The notes: generated by a model not told the origin, from the letters alone. Shown: positions 1 through 9,076, counted from the stretch's first letter. The stretch is 64,000 bases of DNA from Cellulophaga sp. L1A9 (GCF_009797025.1 NZ_CP047027.1:2170001-2234000), one strand, 5' to 3'. A program made the numbers and translations.

Positions 1-800
1 ATGATCCTGTTGCAGCAAGTACTTATGGTTTAAAAAATTTAAAATATGTAGCGGCTAATTTGCCAGCATGGACCTCTGATAAAACTAATAATTATGATGA
101 TTTAGAAGAGTTGTATGGAGAATTATTAGGTGTTTATAGTCGTTATGTAGGTCATGTGGTAACCAATATTGGCGGTGTTTTTGAAGATTTAAAAACTCCC
201 GAACAAGGCGGGTTCATCTACACACATCTTGATGAGAAATCTCAAAAAGCATCGATGCAATGGTTGCAAAAAAATATATTTGATACTCCAGAATGGCTAA
301 TTAATAAAGCGATTCTTCAAAATATTGATCATGCAGGTTATTTTGAAAAGGTGCGAAAGTTGCAAGAGCGTCATTTAAATTCATTATTGAGTTTTGATCG
401 ATTAGGTAGATTAATTGATGCAGAGACAACAGATATCAATTATTACAGTGCTTTAGAAATGTTACGAGATTTGCGTTCTGGTATGTGGAGTGAAGCAAAT
501 AGTGCTAAGAATGTGTCAATTTATAGAAGAAACTTGCAGCGTTCTTATATAGATAGAATGGGCTATTTACTTATCGAAGAAAATACGGCAAGACGCTCTC
601 GTAGATCAGGATTTGAAGGAGCAATTAATTATGATGTTGCCACATCAGATGTGCGAGCATTGGTTCGAGGTGAGTTAACTACATTGCGCTCTCGACTTAA
701 AAGTGCTAGAAACTCAGGAGTAAATACAGTGACAAAGTATCATTATGACGATGCCGTTGCACGTATTAATGATTTCCTTGATACAACTTCTGGAAAATAA
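1..800 (+). CDS. Zinc-dependent metalloprotease, C-terminal part (DUF5117/DUF4953-type), cut by window edge
   Basis: Open frame enters from the left edge (first full codon at base 3) and ends with TAA at 798-800, leaving about 265 residues. The run DPVAASTYGLKNLKYV, followed by a helical region with GHVVTNIGGVFED, matches the C-terminal half of the large Bacteroidota secreted zinc metalloproteases of the DUF5117/DUF5118 group. The HExxH active site of that family would lie upstream, outside the window, so activity cannot be judged here. An in-frame TTG at 60 is not a start because coding sequence continues upstream of it. A strong hairpin terminator follows immediately. Family assignment is from recognised sequence pattern; the peptidase substrate is unknown. 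Confidence 0.75.
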   Translation, partial: DPVAASTYGLKNLKYVAANLPAWTSDKTNNYDDLEELYGELLGVYSRYVGHVVTNIGGVFEDLKTPEQGGFIYTHLDEKSQKASMQWLQKNIFDTPEWLINKAILQNIDHAGYFEKVRKLQERHLNSLLSFDRLGRLIDAETTDINYYSALEMLRDLRSGMWSEANSAKNVSIYRRNLQRSYIDRMGYLLIEENTARRSRRSGFEGAINYDVATSDVRALVRGELTTLRSRLKSARNSGVNTVTKYHYDDAVARINDFLDTTSGK

Positions 801-843
801 AAAACTGAAGGAGAAATTATAGCTAATTTCTCCTTCAGTTTTT
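801..843. terminator. Bidirectional intrinsic terminator between convergent genes
   Basis: A perfect 19-bp inverted repeat (801-819 against 824-842) with a 4-base TAGC loop is bordered by an A run on the left and a T run on the right, so it can end transcripts of both the metalloprotease (+) and the phosphate transporter (-). Confidence 0.9.
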
Positions 844-871
844 ATTACTATTCAAACCGCTATGAGGTTTC

Positions 872-3160
872 TTATTTAGTGATTTGATTAGATAAATCAA
901 CCTTAGCAGGTTCTACAGAACTATCATGCTCATTGTAATACAATTCTAAAAGATTCATTAAAGCCATTAGGAGGTCTTTAGTTTCTTGTAGTAGAGAAAA
1001 GTATAAGGTAGTATTTTTAGGGCTAGATTCTTCTGTTCTCGTTCTTTCTACTTGTTTCTTTATTTTCTGAGATACTAAATCAAAGGCTTCATTCTTATTT
1101 TTAATAATATTTCCAATCTTTTCAAAAGACCTCGTTTCAAAAGCAATCTTAGTTTCATTAAAAACACTTTCTAGCTTCGAATCAATCTCTTTTAATTCTT
1201 TAATTTGGTTGTATTTAAGTTTCTTATGATTATTGTGAATGTGCTTATGGCTTACTTTACTGATGTATTCTAGCGATTGTGCCATATCTTGTAAGTATCC
1301 TAAAATACTGATGTAGAAATTACTGGCACCAATACTGGCTTCATCTAAATTCTTTATAAAATAGAAGATATTGTCTCGTAATTCGTCAATTTCTGTGGAG
1401 AGCTTATTAACCTGCTTTTTGTTCTTTTTTAGCGCGTCTAAATCTTGACGAGCCAATCCGTCAATGGCTATAGTGTAGATTTTGTTACTGCGTCTAACTA
1501 CTGTAGAAATATTATTAGCACTTTCTTCTATCACGCCTTGTATAGAGCTGCTTTCAGATTTTCTAAGGCTATCTTCAGCTTTAATTTCTTGCGCTTTTTT
1601 ACTTTGTTTGAAGTAATTTCTAAAAATCATTAGAAAAGCCAAGGTTAAGAAAATACCTATTGCGATAGTGCCACCGTAATTAATACATATAGCAATGATT
1701 GCAGAAGCTACAAAAGCTATTATTGCAGTAAAAAACCATCCACCGATAACATTTAAAACACCTGCAACTCTGTATACAGCACTTTCTGCGCCCCAAGCTT
1801 TATCCGCTAAAGAAGAACCCATAGCGACCATGAAAGTTACATAAGTTGTAGATAATGGCAGTTTCATTGAGGTAGCTAATGAGATTAAAATACTAGCAAC
1901 CATAAGGTTTACTGCTGCTCTTACTAGGTCAAAGGCGGGTTTGTCTTGTTCTTTTACTTTCAGTACAGAAGGTGCTAGTTTCTCAAAGCGAGTATTTATA
2001 TGACCCTGTGCGCTATTCGGGATTATAGAAGAAAAAGATTCGGAGGCTTTTACGGATAAACGTACAATTTGGCGCGATAAAAAGTTAGGCTCAAAACGTT
2101 CTTCTCCCTCATCTTGTCTAGAAAGGTCTACACTAGTTTTAACCACATTTTTTGCCTTAGAAGAAAACCAAATGGTTAAGACCATAATAGCTCCTGAAAG
2201 TAAAAGCAGTAGTATTGGTGTTTGTACAGCGTTAGTTAGGCCAGACATACCGTATTCCGTTGGTAAAATACCAGAAGCAGTCCAATCCTGATACGATTGT
2301 AAGGCAGCAATAGGAACTCCAATAAAGTTTACTAAATCATTACCTGCAAAGGCCATAGCTAAAGCGAAGGTTCCAAGTAGAATAATTAATTTATAAATAT
2401 TTGTCTTAAAAACGCTTGTAAGTAAAAGTGAAAATAAACTCCAAAACACAAAATTTAAAAGGATGAATGCATTGGTCTGAGTTGCAATAAATTCAGAAAT
2501 AGGACCATCTAGTATAGAAGCACTTTTCAATCCTTTTACGATTATGAAATAGATAATTGCAGTAATAGCAAACCCACCAAAAACAGCACCAACCCATTTT
2601 GCTTGCTTTTCAAACTTAAAAGTAATAAGCAAACGAGAGAAAAACTGTACAATAGCTCCAACAGTGAATGCAATAACTACTGAAAGTAAAATTCCTATGA
2701 TTATTTCTGTGGCTTTATCTGTATTAATATATTCTCCTAGGGTAGATAAACTTCCGTCTGCATCAAGGATTTTTAGAATAGAAATTGCAACAGCGGCTCC
2801 TAAGAGTTCAAATACAATAGAAACTGTAGTTGAAGTAGGCATCCCTAGTGTGTTGAAAAAATCTAAGAGAAGAATATCAGTGATCATCACTGCCATGAAA
2901 ATGATCATGACCTCTGAGAACACAAAATTATTTGGATTAAAAATACCTGTTTTTGCAATGTCCATCATTCCGCTTGAAGAAACCGCTCCAAGAGCAATAC
3001 CAACACTAGCAACAATCATGATAGTTCTAAAAGAAACGGCCTTAGAACCAATTGCTGAATTCAGAAAATTCACTGCATCGTTACTAACGCCAACCACTAA
3101 ATCCGTGATTGCTAATACCGCAAGGGCAACAATCATGAACAAATAAATATTTTCACCCAT
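872..3160 (-). CDS. Inorganic phosphate transporter, PiT family, with C-terminal PhoU-like domain
   Basis: Predicted inner-membrane phosphate permease of 762 residues. Two PiT-type signatures are visible: SNDAVNFLNSAIGSKA near residue 26 and the second-half equivalent FAGNDLVNFIGVP near residue 271, inside a run of about ten hydrophobic helices. After a last pair of helices (to about residue 515) there is a roughly 230-residue cytoplasmic, charged, helix-rich tail (for example DLDALKKNKKQVNKLSTEI) resembling PhoU/DUF47 domains. Normal PiT proteins are about 420-500 residues, so the length is explained by this tail. Known PiT proteins move metal-phosphate by cation symport; coupling and regulation here are inferred. 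It is a single gene, convergent with the metalloprotease. Confidence 0.88.
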   Translation of the reverse strand: MGENIYLFMIVALAVLAITDLVVGVSNDAVNFLNSAIGSKAVSFRTIMIVASVGIALGAVSSSGMMDIAKTGIFNPNNFVFSEVMIIFMAVMITDILLLDFFNTLGMPTSTTVSIVFELLGAAVAISILKILDADGSLSTLGEYINTDKATEIIIGILLSVVIAFTVGAIVQFFSRLLITFKFEKQAKWVGAVFGGFAITAIIYFIIVKGLKSASILDGPISEFIATQTNAFILLNFVFWSLFSLLLTSVFKTNIYKLIILLGTFALAMAFAGNDLVNFIGVPIAALQSYQDWTASGILPTEYGMSGLTNAVQTPILLLLLSGAIMVLTIWFSSKAKNVVKTSVDLSRQDEGEERFEPNFLSRQIVRLSVKASESFSSIIPNSAQGHINTRFEKLAPSVLKVKEQDKPAFDLVRAAVNLMVASILISLATSMKLPLSTTYVTFMVAMGSSLADKAWGAESAVYRVAGVLNVIGGWFFTAIIAFVASAIIAICINYGGTIAIGIFLTLAFLMIFRNYFKQSKKAQEIKAEDSLRKSESSSIQGVIEESANNISTVVRRSNKIYTIAIDGLARQDLDALKKNKKQVNKLSTEIDELRDNIFYFIKNLDEASIGASNFYISILGYLQDMAQSLEYISKVSHKHIHNNHKKLKYNQIKELKEIDSKLESVFNETKIAFETRSFEKIGNIIKNKNEAFDLVSQKIKKQVERTRTEESSPKNTTLYFSLLQETKDLLMALMNLLELYYNEHDSSVEPAKVDLSNQITK

Positions 3161-3322
3161 TAATTCGTGTATCTAAACGGCAAAAGTGCCATTAAAATCT
3201 GGTATTAAAGTTAATATAAGGTTATGATATAAGACATGCCCTAATCTAGAGCTAAAATATGCAAAATCGAATTGTAATGCCCTAAATGTCGTTCAAAATT
3301 CAAAAACTAATCGTTTAGGGGC

Positions 3323-3724
3323 TTATTTTAAAGAAGGATTTCTTTTAGAAATGGTGCTTTCTGATTTTTCGGTAGCTACAATTTCTTCATCAGAAAGTAA
3401 ATCAATCGCTATCGTTTTAGATTTTAACGCTCCATTTATTTTAGAGATTTCATCATTTTTCACAGAAACAGCAATTTCTTTTGATTCATACCCTAGAAAA
3501 CTAAATACCAAAATATAGTCTCCAGAGGTAATATTTTTAAACTCATAATTTCCGTGGAAATTAGTTTGCGCAACATTTTGGGTGTCTTTAATTTGAACAG
3601 AAGCGAATAGTAACGCTTCATTTTCTAATTCTATATCAGAAACATTGCCCATAATTGTTCCCTTATTTTGTGAAAAGGTAACTATTGTAAAAAAGAAAAG
3701 TATGATACTAAATGCTTTATTCAT
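3323..3724 (-). CDS. Small secreted CarboxypepD_reg-like domain protein
   Basis: 133 residues from the ATG at 3724; a TTG further upstream at 3751 gives a worse signal peptide. A Sec signal peptide (MNKAFSIILFFFTIVTFSQ) is followed by one carboxypeptidase-regulatory-like beta-sandwich with the typical FASVQIKDT, GNYEFKNITSGDYIL and FSFLGYESKEI elements (about residues 24-100). This module normally forms the N-terminus of TonB-dependent receptors. Here only about 35 residues follow, beginning where a TonB-box/plug would be expected (DLLSDEEIVATEKSES). It may be a stand-alone periplasmic domain or the relic of a truncated receptor. No function can be assigned. Confidence 0.7.
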   Translation of the reverse strand: MNKAFSIILFFFTIVTFSQNKGTIMGNVSDIELENEALLFASVQIKDTQNVAQTNFHGNYEFKNITSGDYILVFSFLGYESKEIAVSVKNDEISKINGALKSKTIAIDLLSDEEIVATEKSESTISKRNPSLK

Positions 3725-3856
3725 AGCTGATTGAATGCTTTTAAATTGCAATGCAAATTAAAAGACACAATGTAAACTTAAAGTTATCATCAGGTTAAAG
3801 ATATATTTCCAACAGGTTATCTTTTTGGTTGCAAAGCGCTTAATTTGAAAGCTTAC

Positions 3857-3864
3857 TACCTTTG
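3857..3864 (+). promoter_or_regulatory. Probable -7 promoter element for dgt
   Basis: TACCTTTG fits the Bacteroidota TAnnTTTG -7 element. It lies 34 bases before the ATG at 3899 and 13 bases before the TTG at 3878, which favours the ATG as start. No well-spaced upstream TTTG was found. Confidence 0.5.
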
Positions 3865-3898
3865 AAAAAAATGTATCTTGCACGAAATTATTAGGCAT

Positions 3899-5242
3899 AT
3901 GAACTGGGAGCAGTTACTATCATTGAAAAGACAAGGAGATAATCATAAAAGATTACGAAAGGAACAAGATGAAACACGATTAGGATTTGAAGTAGATTAT
4001 GATAGAATTATATTTTCTTCAGCTTTTAGATCGCTACAAGATAAAACTCAAGTAATACCTCTTTCTAAAACTGATTTTGTACATACCAGGCTTACCCATA
4101 GTTTGGAGGTTTCTGTTGTGGGCAGAAGCTTAGGAAGAATAGCAGGTAAAAAAATTATTGAAAAACATCCTTATTTAAGTGAAGTTCATGGTTATCAAAT
4201 GAATGATTTTGGTGCTATAGTTGCTGCTGCTGCCCTGTCTCATGATATTGGGAATCCACCTTTTGGCCATAGTGGAGAAAAAGCTATTGGAGAATTTTTT
4301 AAGACAGGAGGGGGGCAAAAGTATAAAGGAAAACTTTCTGATAAAGAGTACCAAGATATTATTGATTTTGAAGGAAATGCCAACGGTTTTAGATTGTTAA
4401 CCGCTTCTAGGCAAGGGGTAGAAGGTGGACTCCGATTAAGCTATGGGACCTTAGGGGCTTTTATGAAATACCCTAAAGAATCACTACCTAAAAAACCAAC
4501 AAATCATATTGCGGATAAGAAATTCGGATTTTTTCAATCAGATAAGAATGAATTTGTCCATGTAGCCCAAGAATTAGGCTTGGTGCAGACAAGTACAGGA
4601 GCATCCATTAGCTATTCAAGACATCCTTTGACTTTTTTAGTAGAAGCTGCAGATGATATTTGTTACACAATAATAGATTTTGAAGACGGAATTAATTTAG
4701 GTTTAATCTCTGAAGAGTTTGCTTTAGAATATTTAATAAAGCTGGTTAAAAATAGTATTAATACTAAAAAGTATACTTCCATGGCACATATGGAAGACCG
4801 TTTAAGCTATTTAAGAGCCTTGGCAATTAATACACTTATTACAGATGCTGTGCGGATTTTTGTTGAAAATGAAACTGCTATTTTAGCAGGTGAGTTTCAT
4901 GTAGCATTACTAGATAAAAGCGACTATAAAGCGCAAATTGATGATATTATTAAGATTAGCATTGACAAAATTTATCAATCTCAAGAGGTGATAGAAAAAG
5001 AAATTGCAGGGTATAAGATTATTTCAGATATACTGAATGTCTACACCACAGCTCTAATGAATAAAAAAGAAGATAGCGCTTCTAATTATGACAAGCTCTT
5101 GATAAAAACCCTTCCAGGTAACTATAAAATTACAGATGGTTCTGCTTATGATATTTTATTGAATACCTGTTGTTATGTGGCTAGTTTGTCAGACAGTGCA
5201 GCGGTACATATTCATAATAAAATTATGGGCAAACAATTGTAA
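3899..5242 (+). CDS. dgt: dGTP triphosphohydrolase (dGTPase)
   Basis: 447 residues from ATG 3899. The sequence begins MNWEQLLSLKRQGD, typical of Bacteroidota dGTPases; an earlier TTG at 3878 would add seven unlike residues. The HD-domain metal site is visible as LTHSLEVSVVGR followed by AALSHDIGNPPFGHSGE, with a later DDICYTIIDFEDG segment that is also characteristic. Family enzymes hydrolyse dGTP to deoxyguanosine and tripolyphosphate in the cytoplasm and so adjust dNTP pools. It ends five bases before the convergent DUF3078 gene with no room for a separate terminator. Assignment is by motif and overall pattern; nucleotide specificity is inferred. Confidence 0.92.
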   Translation: MNWEQLLSLKRQGDNHKRLRKEQDETRLGFEVDYDRIIFSSAFRSLQDKTQVIPLSKTDFVHTRLTHSLEVSVVGRSLGRIAGKKIIEKHPYLSEVHGYQMNDFGAIVAAAALSHDIGNPPFGHSGEKAIGEFFKTGGGQKYKGKLSDKEYQDIIDFEGNANGFRLLTASRQGVEGGLRLSYGTLGAFMKYPKESLPKKPTNHIADKKFGFFQSDKNEFVHVAQELGLVQTSTGASISYSRHPLTFLVEAADDICYTIIDFEDGINLGLISEEFALEYLIKLVKNSINTKKYTSMAHMEDRLSYLRALAINTLITDAVRIFVENETAILAGEFHVALLDKSDYKAQIDDIIKISIDKIYQSQEVIEKEIAGYKIISDILNVYTTALMNKKEDSASNYDKLLIKTLPGNYKITDGSAYDILLNTCCYVASLSDSAAVHIHNKIMGKQL

Positions 5243-5247
5243 AAACC

Positions 5248-6354
5248 TTAAAAGTCATAGGATAACCCTACGCCCAAAATTTGCTTAAATTGAATTTTGG
5301 GTACTCCCTTTTGAGTAACAATACCATTGTCATCTGTAACTTCATCAAATAAAATATCGTCATCAAATATTACTTGTGTTCCTATGGTACTTGTAATGTA
5401 TTTGTTGACCTTGAGATTAAAGTTAAGTTCCCAATCCACATCAATATTTCCAAAGCTATTTAAGTAGTCAGTATACAAACTTACACGGTGATTCATTAGA
5501 ACATTGGTCATAATCTCTGTTTCCCACGTATTGGTAATTAAAAAACCAAGTTCCATATACACATTTTTACCTTTATCTAGAATCGTTCCATCTGCATCTT
5601 TAACTGCTTTTTTTACCCCAAATGAACCATTATTGGCAAGATCTTGGTCTAAAACAAAAGTAGCCTTTTGGGTAACTGGAGAAATATAAAGGTTAAATTT
5701 TTCCCCTTCTGGAATGTATGAAGTACCAGCACCCAGAAATAGGTACCCAGGGGCCATAAATGTTGAAATAGGACTTTCCGTATCGGGATATTTATATCCG
5801 TTAGAAAATTGTGTATTAAAGTTCATTTTTACAGAATAATACCAATTGGTGATGGTATCTTTTCTATAACCAAAGGTTGAGCTTAAACGAATAACATCTT
5901 CGGTTTTTCTTAACTCGCGGTCTTCCTGTGCATTTAGACCATAACGTACCTCTAAATCGCTATTCCACTGGATGTATCTAAACTTGTAGTTTCTAACAAA
6001 TTTTGCATTTGCAGCTCCAGAAATAGAATTATTTCCCCCAGCATTCCAATTTACAAAAGCAACCTCGCTAAAATTAAAACCTACTTTATTCTCAATATCC
6101 CAGAACGAAGGAATTTTAAATCTTTGATATTTATTTTTTAAAGGTTTTGTTTTTTTAAAGGATATTACGGGGTTCGTTAAATTTGCTCCTCTAGGGATAT
6201 TTTTAATATGGTCTTGAAATGAACGGATGACAATAGTATCTATGGCTATAGAATCTATTTCTCTGGGCTCAGGGATGCTATCCTGTGCAGTGACTTTGGA
6301 TAAGCAGAGAAACAGGAATAAGAAAGTGAATAATTTTAATCTATTTGGTTGCAT
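5248..6354 (-). CDS. DUF3078 domain protein, predicted outer-membrane-associated
   Basis: 368 residues with a signal peptide ending at KVTAQ, then a proline/isoleucine-rich linker and a long beta-strand-rich region (aromatic-alternating strands such as YKFRYIQWNSDLEVRYG). The motif FNFSEVAFVNWNAGGNNSISG near residue 93 is the signature of DUF3078, a Bacteroidota family of unknown function thought to be a barrel. It ends in aromatic Phe (GVGLSYDF), as outer-membrane barrels often do. It overlaps the 3' end of dxs by 14 bases, so it is very likely translated from the dxs mRNA. Why an isoprenoid enzyme should be coupled to it is unknown. Confidence 0.8.
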   Translation of the reverse strand: MQPNRLKLFTFLFLFLCLSKVTAQDSIPEPREIDSIAIDTIVIRSFQDHIKNIPRGANLTNPVISFKKTKPLKNKYQRFKIPSFWDIENKVGFNFSEVAFVNWNAGGNNSISGAANAKFVRNYKFRYIQWNSDLEVRYGLNAQEDRELRKTEDVIRLSSTFGYRKDTITNWYYSVKMNFNTQFSNGYKYPDTESPISTFMAPGYLFLGAGTSYIPEGEKFNLYISPVTQKATFVLDQDLANNGSFGVKKAVKDADGTILDKGKNVYMELGFLITNTWETEIMTNVLMNHRVSLYTDYLNSFGNIDVDWELNFNLKVNKYITSTIGTQVIFDDDILFDEVTDDNGIVTQKGVPKIQFKQILGVGLSYDF

Positions 6355-8122
6355 GTAATATGGTGTTGATTTTCAATTTCAATGATGCAGCATCAATTTC
6401 AGCGATGTGATGAAGCTCTTCGGTTGTTCCGTGTTCTATAATTTTGTCGTCTACACCCAAAACCGTTATGGGTTTATGGTAAGAGAATTCATTAGCAAAT
6501 GCTACAATAGAACTTCCAAAACCACCTATTTTACTGGCATCTTCAATGGTGATGATATGTTCGTAAGCGTCAAATATTCGCTTTAATTCCGTAAGGTCTA
6601 AAGGTTTTATAAATCGCATATTATAATGGCCAATTTTTTCTTTTTCCTCAAATTCCTTGAGAACATCAGTAACCATATTCCCTATATGACCGATAGAAAG
6701 CACCACAATTTTCGTTCCATTTTTAAGCTTTTGGGCTTTTCCTATTTCAATTTTTTCGAAAGGTAGTTTCCATTCTTTTAAAACGCCACGTCCTCTAGGA
6801 TATCTAATCACTATAGGATGATCTAAACCTAACTGGGCTGTATACATCATATTTCTCAGCTCTACTTCGTTCATTGGAGCTGCAATTATCAGATTTGGAA
6901 TACACCTTAAGAAAGCAATGTCATATAGCCCATGATGGGTGGCGCCATCTTGACCAACAAGTCCGGCCCTGTCTAAACAGAAGATTACGGGTAGGTTTTG
7001 TATGGCAACGTCATGAATAACTTGGTCGTATGCTCGTTGTATAAACGTAGAGTATATCGTGCAAAACGGAATAAAACCTTCGGTAGTCATTCCAGCGGCT
7101 AATGTAACAGCGTGTTGTTCTGCAATACCCACATCAAAAGCTCTTTCAGGGAATTCTTCCATCATAAATTTTAAAGAACTTCCTGTGGGCATTGCTGGTG
7201 TGATGCCAATAATTTTTTCGTTTTGTTTTGCGAGTTCTACAATCGTATGTCCAAATACATCCTGATATTTAGCAGGTTGAAATTCTTCAGATTTAGGAAG
7301 CAAATCTCCTGTTTCTTTATTAAATTTCCCAGGAGCGTGGTACGTCACTTGATTTTCTTCGGCTTGTTTCAGGCCTTTGCCTTTTGTGGTAATTAGGTGC
7401 AATAACTTAGGGCCTTTCTTATTTTTTAATTTTTCCAATGTTTTAATCACCAACTCAATATCATGCCCATCTATAGGGCCTGTATACTCAAAATTTAAGC
7501 ATTCAAAAATATTCTCATCTTTTGCAGTACCTTTTTTTACATTGGTTAGGTATTTTTTTAAGGCGCCAACACTAGGATCAATTCCAATGGCATTATCATT
7601 TAAAATGATGAGCACATTAGCAGCTGTTGCTCCTGCATGGTTTAAGGCTTCAAAAGCCATTCCGCTAGCAATAGAGGCATCGCCAATAACTGCTATGTGA
7701 TTTTTTTCTGAATCGCCATTTAATTTTGCAGCCAGTGCCATTCCAAGAATTGCGGATATGGAAGTAGAGCTGTGGCCTGTTCCAAAAGTATCGTATTCAC
7801 TTTCACTTCGTTTGGGGAAGCCACTGATACCGTTTAATTGCCTGTTGGTTTCAAAAATTTCTTTTCTGCCTGTGAGTATTTTGTGGCCGTATGCTTGATG
7901 GCCTACATCCCATATTAAATTGTCTACAGGAGTATTGTATACGTAATGTAGGGCGATAGTTAATTCTACGACACCTAGACTGGCTCCTAAATGACCTTCT
8001 TTAGCGGCAACAATGGCAATGATAAATGCTCTTAATTCTTGAGCAAGTGTAGGCAGCTGTTCAAGAGACAGTTTTCTTAATTCTTTCGGAGAATTAATAT
8101 GTTGCAAAATGGAGCTATTCAT
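6341..8122 (-). CDS. dxs: 1-deoxy-D-xylulose-5-phosphate synthase
   Basis: 593 residues from the ATG at 8122 (MNSSILQHINSPKEL). A TTG at 8143 cannot be the start because a -7 promoter element overlaps it. The enzyme condenses pyruvate and glyceraldehyde 3-phosphate with thiamine diphosphate, the first step of the MEP isoprenoid pathway. Visible features: HQAYGHKILTGR and GTGHSSTSISA substrate/TPP region, the TPP/Mg motif VIGDASIASG...ILNDN, the central GIAEQHAVTLAAG pyrimidine-binding motif and DRAGLVGQDGATHHG of the C-terminal half. Length is slightly short of the usual 620 residues but all three domains are present. It would supply precursors for the prenyl synthase and carotenoid genes further right. 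Confidence 0.95.
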   Translation of the reverse strand: MNSSILQHINSPKELRKLSLEQLPTLAQELRAFIIAIVAAKEGHLGASLGVVELTIALHYVYNTPVDNLIWDVGHQAYGHKILTGRKEIFETNRQLNGISGFPKRSESEYDTFGTGHSSTSISAILGMALAAKLNGDSEKNHIAVIGDASIASGMAFEALNHAGATAANVLIILNDNAIGIDPSVGALKKYLTNVKKGTAKDENIFECLNFEYTGPIDGHDIELVIKTLEKLKNKKGPKLLHLITTKGKGLKQAEENQVTYHAPGKFNKETGDLLPKSEEFQPAKYQDVFGHTIVELAKQNEKIIGITPAMPTGSSLKFMMEEFPERAFDVGIAEQHAVTLAAGMTTEGFIPFCTIYSTFIQRAYDQVIHDVAIQNLPVIFCLDRAGLVGQDGATHHGLYDIAFLRCIPNLIIAAPMNEVELRNMMYTAQLGLDHPIVIRYPRGRGVLKEWKLPFEKIEIGKAQKLKNGTKIVVLSIGHIGNMVTDVLKEFEEKEKIGHYNMRFIKPLDLTELKRIFDAYEHIITIEDASKIGGFGSSIVAFANEFSYHKPITVLGVDDKIIEHGTTEELHHIAEIDAASLKLKINTILHATK

Positions 8123-8140
8123 ATGAAATCTAAAATCAAG

Positions 8141-8148
8141 CAAAAATA
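8141..8148 (-). promoter_or_regulatory. Probable -7 promoter element for dxs
   Basis: On the minus strand TATTTTTG matches TAnnTTTG and ends 18 bases before the dxs ATG at 8122. It settles the start choice against the TTG at 8143, which lies inside it. Confidence 0.55.
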
Positions 8149-8272
8149 CCTATTTTGAGATATTCTTAGGGTTAGATTTTCATTCAATTATGCACGATAT
8201 GTTCAAAATTGATGTTTTTTCTATTTTTTTCAGGTTTTAATTTCTAATTCGTCATGAACAATTAACTTTTAA

Positions 8273-8280
8273 TACTTTTG
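8273..8280 (+). promoter_or_regulatory. Probable -7 promoter element for tadA
   Basis: TACTTTTG matches TAnnTTTG and ends only four bases before the tadA ATG, implying a leaderless or nearly leaderless mRNA. The -33 element is not clear. Confidence 0.5.
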
Positions 8281-8284
8281 GACC

Positions 8285-8734
8285 ATGATACTACCTTTTG
8301 ATGATACTTATTACATGAAAAAAGCTTTGCAGGAAGCAGCGTTTGCTTTTGATAAAGGAGAGGTTCCGGTTGGGGCTATTATTGTAATCCAAGATAGGAT
8401 AATTGCCAGAGCTCATAATTTAACGGAACAGTTAAATGATGTTACAGCACATGCAGAGATGCAAGCAATTACGGCTGCCGCAAATTATTTAGGCGGCAAA
8501 TACCTAAAAGAGTGTACCCTTTATGTAACCCTTGAGCCTTGTCAAATGTGTGCAGGAGCTTTATATTGGAGTCAAATATCAAAAATTGTATACGCAGCCA
8601 AAGATTTAGATCGCGGTTGTGGAGCAATGGGGACTACTTTGCATCCTAAAACGAAAATAGTGGGCGGGGTATTAGAAGAGGAAGCATCCGCTATGTTAAA
8701 GCGTTTTTTTAATCAAAAGCGGAACCTTAATTAA
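8285..8734 (+). CDS. tadA: tRNA adenosine(34) deaminase
   Basis: 149 residues. This cytidine-deaminase-fold enzyme converts the wobble adenosine of tRNA-Arg(ACG) to inosine. Zinc ligands and the catalytic glutamate are visible: His56-Ala-Glu58 in TAHAEMQAI, and Cys86 and Cys89 in LEPCQMCAGAL. The N-terminal PFDDTYYMKKALQEA run is the usual family start, supporting ATG 8285 over the ATG at 8315. A C-terminal helix ends FFNQKRNLN. The related guanine deaminase family is possible, but the LEPCQMCAGAL/GCGAMGTTLHP context favours TadA. Confidence 0.93.
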   Translation: MILPFDDTYYMKKALQEAAFAFDKGEVPVGAIIVIQDRIIARAHNLTEQLNDVTAHAEMQAITAAANYLGGKYLKECTLYVTLEPCQMCAGALYWSQISKIVYAAKDLDRGCGAMGTTLHPKTKIVGGVLEEEASAMLKRFFNQKRNLN

Positions 8735-8738
8735 ATAA

Positions 8739-8777
8739 AATAAGCCCTAAGTTAGGTACTTAGAGCTTATTGATTTT
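8739..8777. terminator. Intrinsic terminator between tadA and the cold-shock gene
   Basis: A 13-bp inverted repeat with one mismatch (8739-8751 against 8759-8771) is followed by a T-rich tract. It lies between convergent genes and can serve both. Confidence 0.75.
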
Positions 8778-8793
8778 TTAATGATATTGAGGC

Positions 8794-8988
8794 TTAGCCA
8801 AGTACTTGTACCTGTCCTGCTACAATGCCCTTTTTACCATCCTCTTCTTCATATTCTACTTGATCTCCTTCGTTAAGTTCAGCACCATTCAGTGAAGTTG
8901 CATGAACAAAAATGTCTTTTCCTGTGTTGTCGTTAGTAATGAATCCGTAGCCTTTAGATACATTATAAAATTTTACTGTTCCAGTCAT
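8794..8988 (-). CDS. Cold-shock domain protein (CspA family)
   Basis: 64 residues forming a single cold-shock domain, the full length of the family. RNP1 is seen as KGYGFI and RNP2 as DIFVH, and the sequence starts MTGTVKFYN as in typical Csp proteins. Such proteins bind single-stranded RNA or DNA and melt mRNA structure. The promoter predicted at 9018-9025 gives a leader of only about 20 bases, so the long cold-sensing leader of E. coli cspA is absent; cold induction is therefore not assumed. Confidence 0.95.
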   Translation of the reverse strand: MTGTVKFYNVSKGYGFITNDNTGKDIFVHATSLNGAELNEGDQVEYEEEDGKKGIVAGQVQVLG

Positions 8989-9017
8989 TTGAATAAAAAT
9001 TAAAATAATATTATTTA

Positions 9018-9025
9018 CAAATGTA
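9018..9025 (-). promoter_or_regulatory. Probable -7 promoter element for the csp gene
   Basis: Minus-strand TACATTTG fits TAnnTTTG and ends 29 bases before the csp ATG. A -33 element at standard spacing is not evident. Confidence 0.45.
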
Positions 9026-9076
9026 TACTTTTTTACGAATTTCTTAGGATTTGAAACAAAAAATTAGAGTTATAGT

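Noticed and set aside
3225-3322. Weak inverted repeat around GCCCCTAAA/TTTAGGGC after the CarboxypepD_reg gene
   Set aside because: Arms are far apart and imperfect and no T run follows, so I do not call a terminator.
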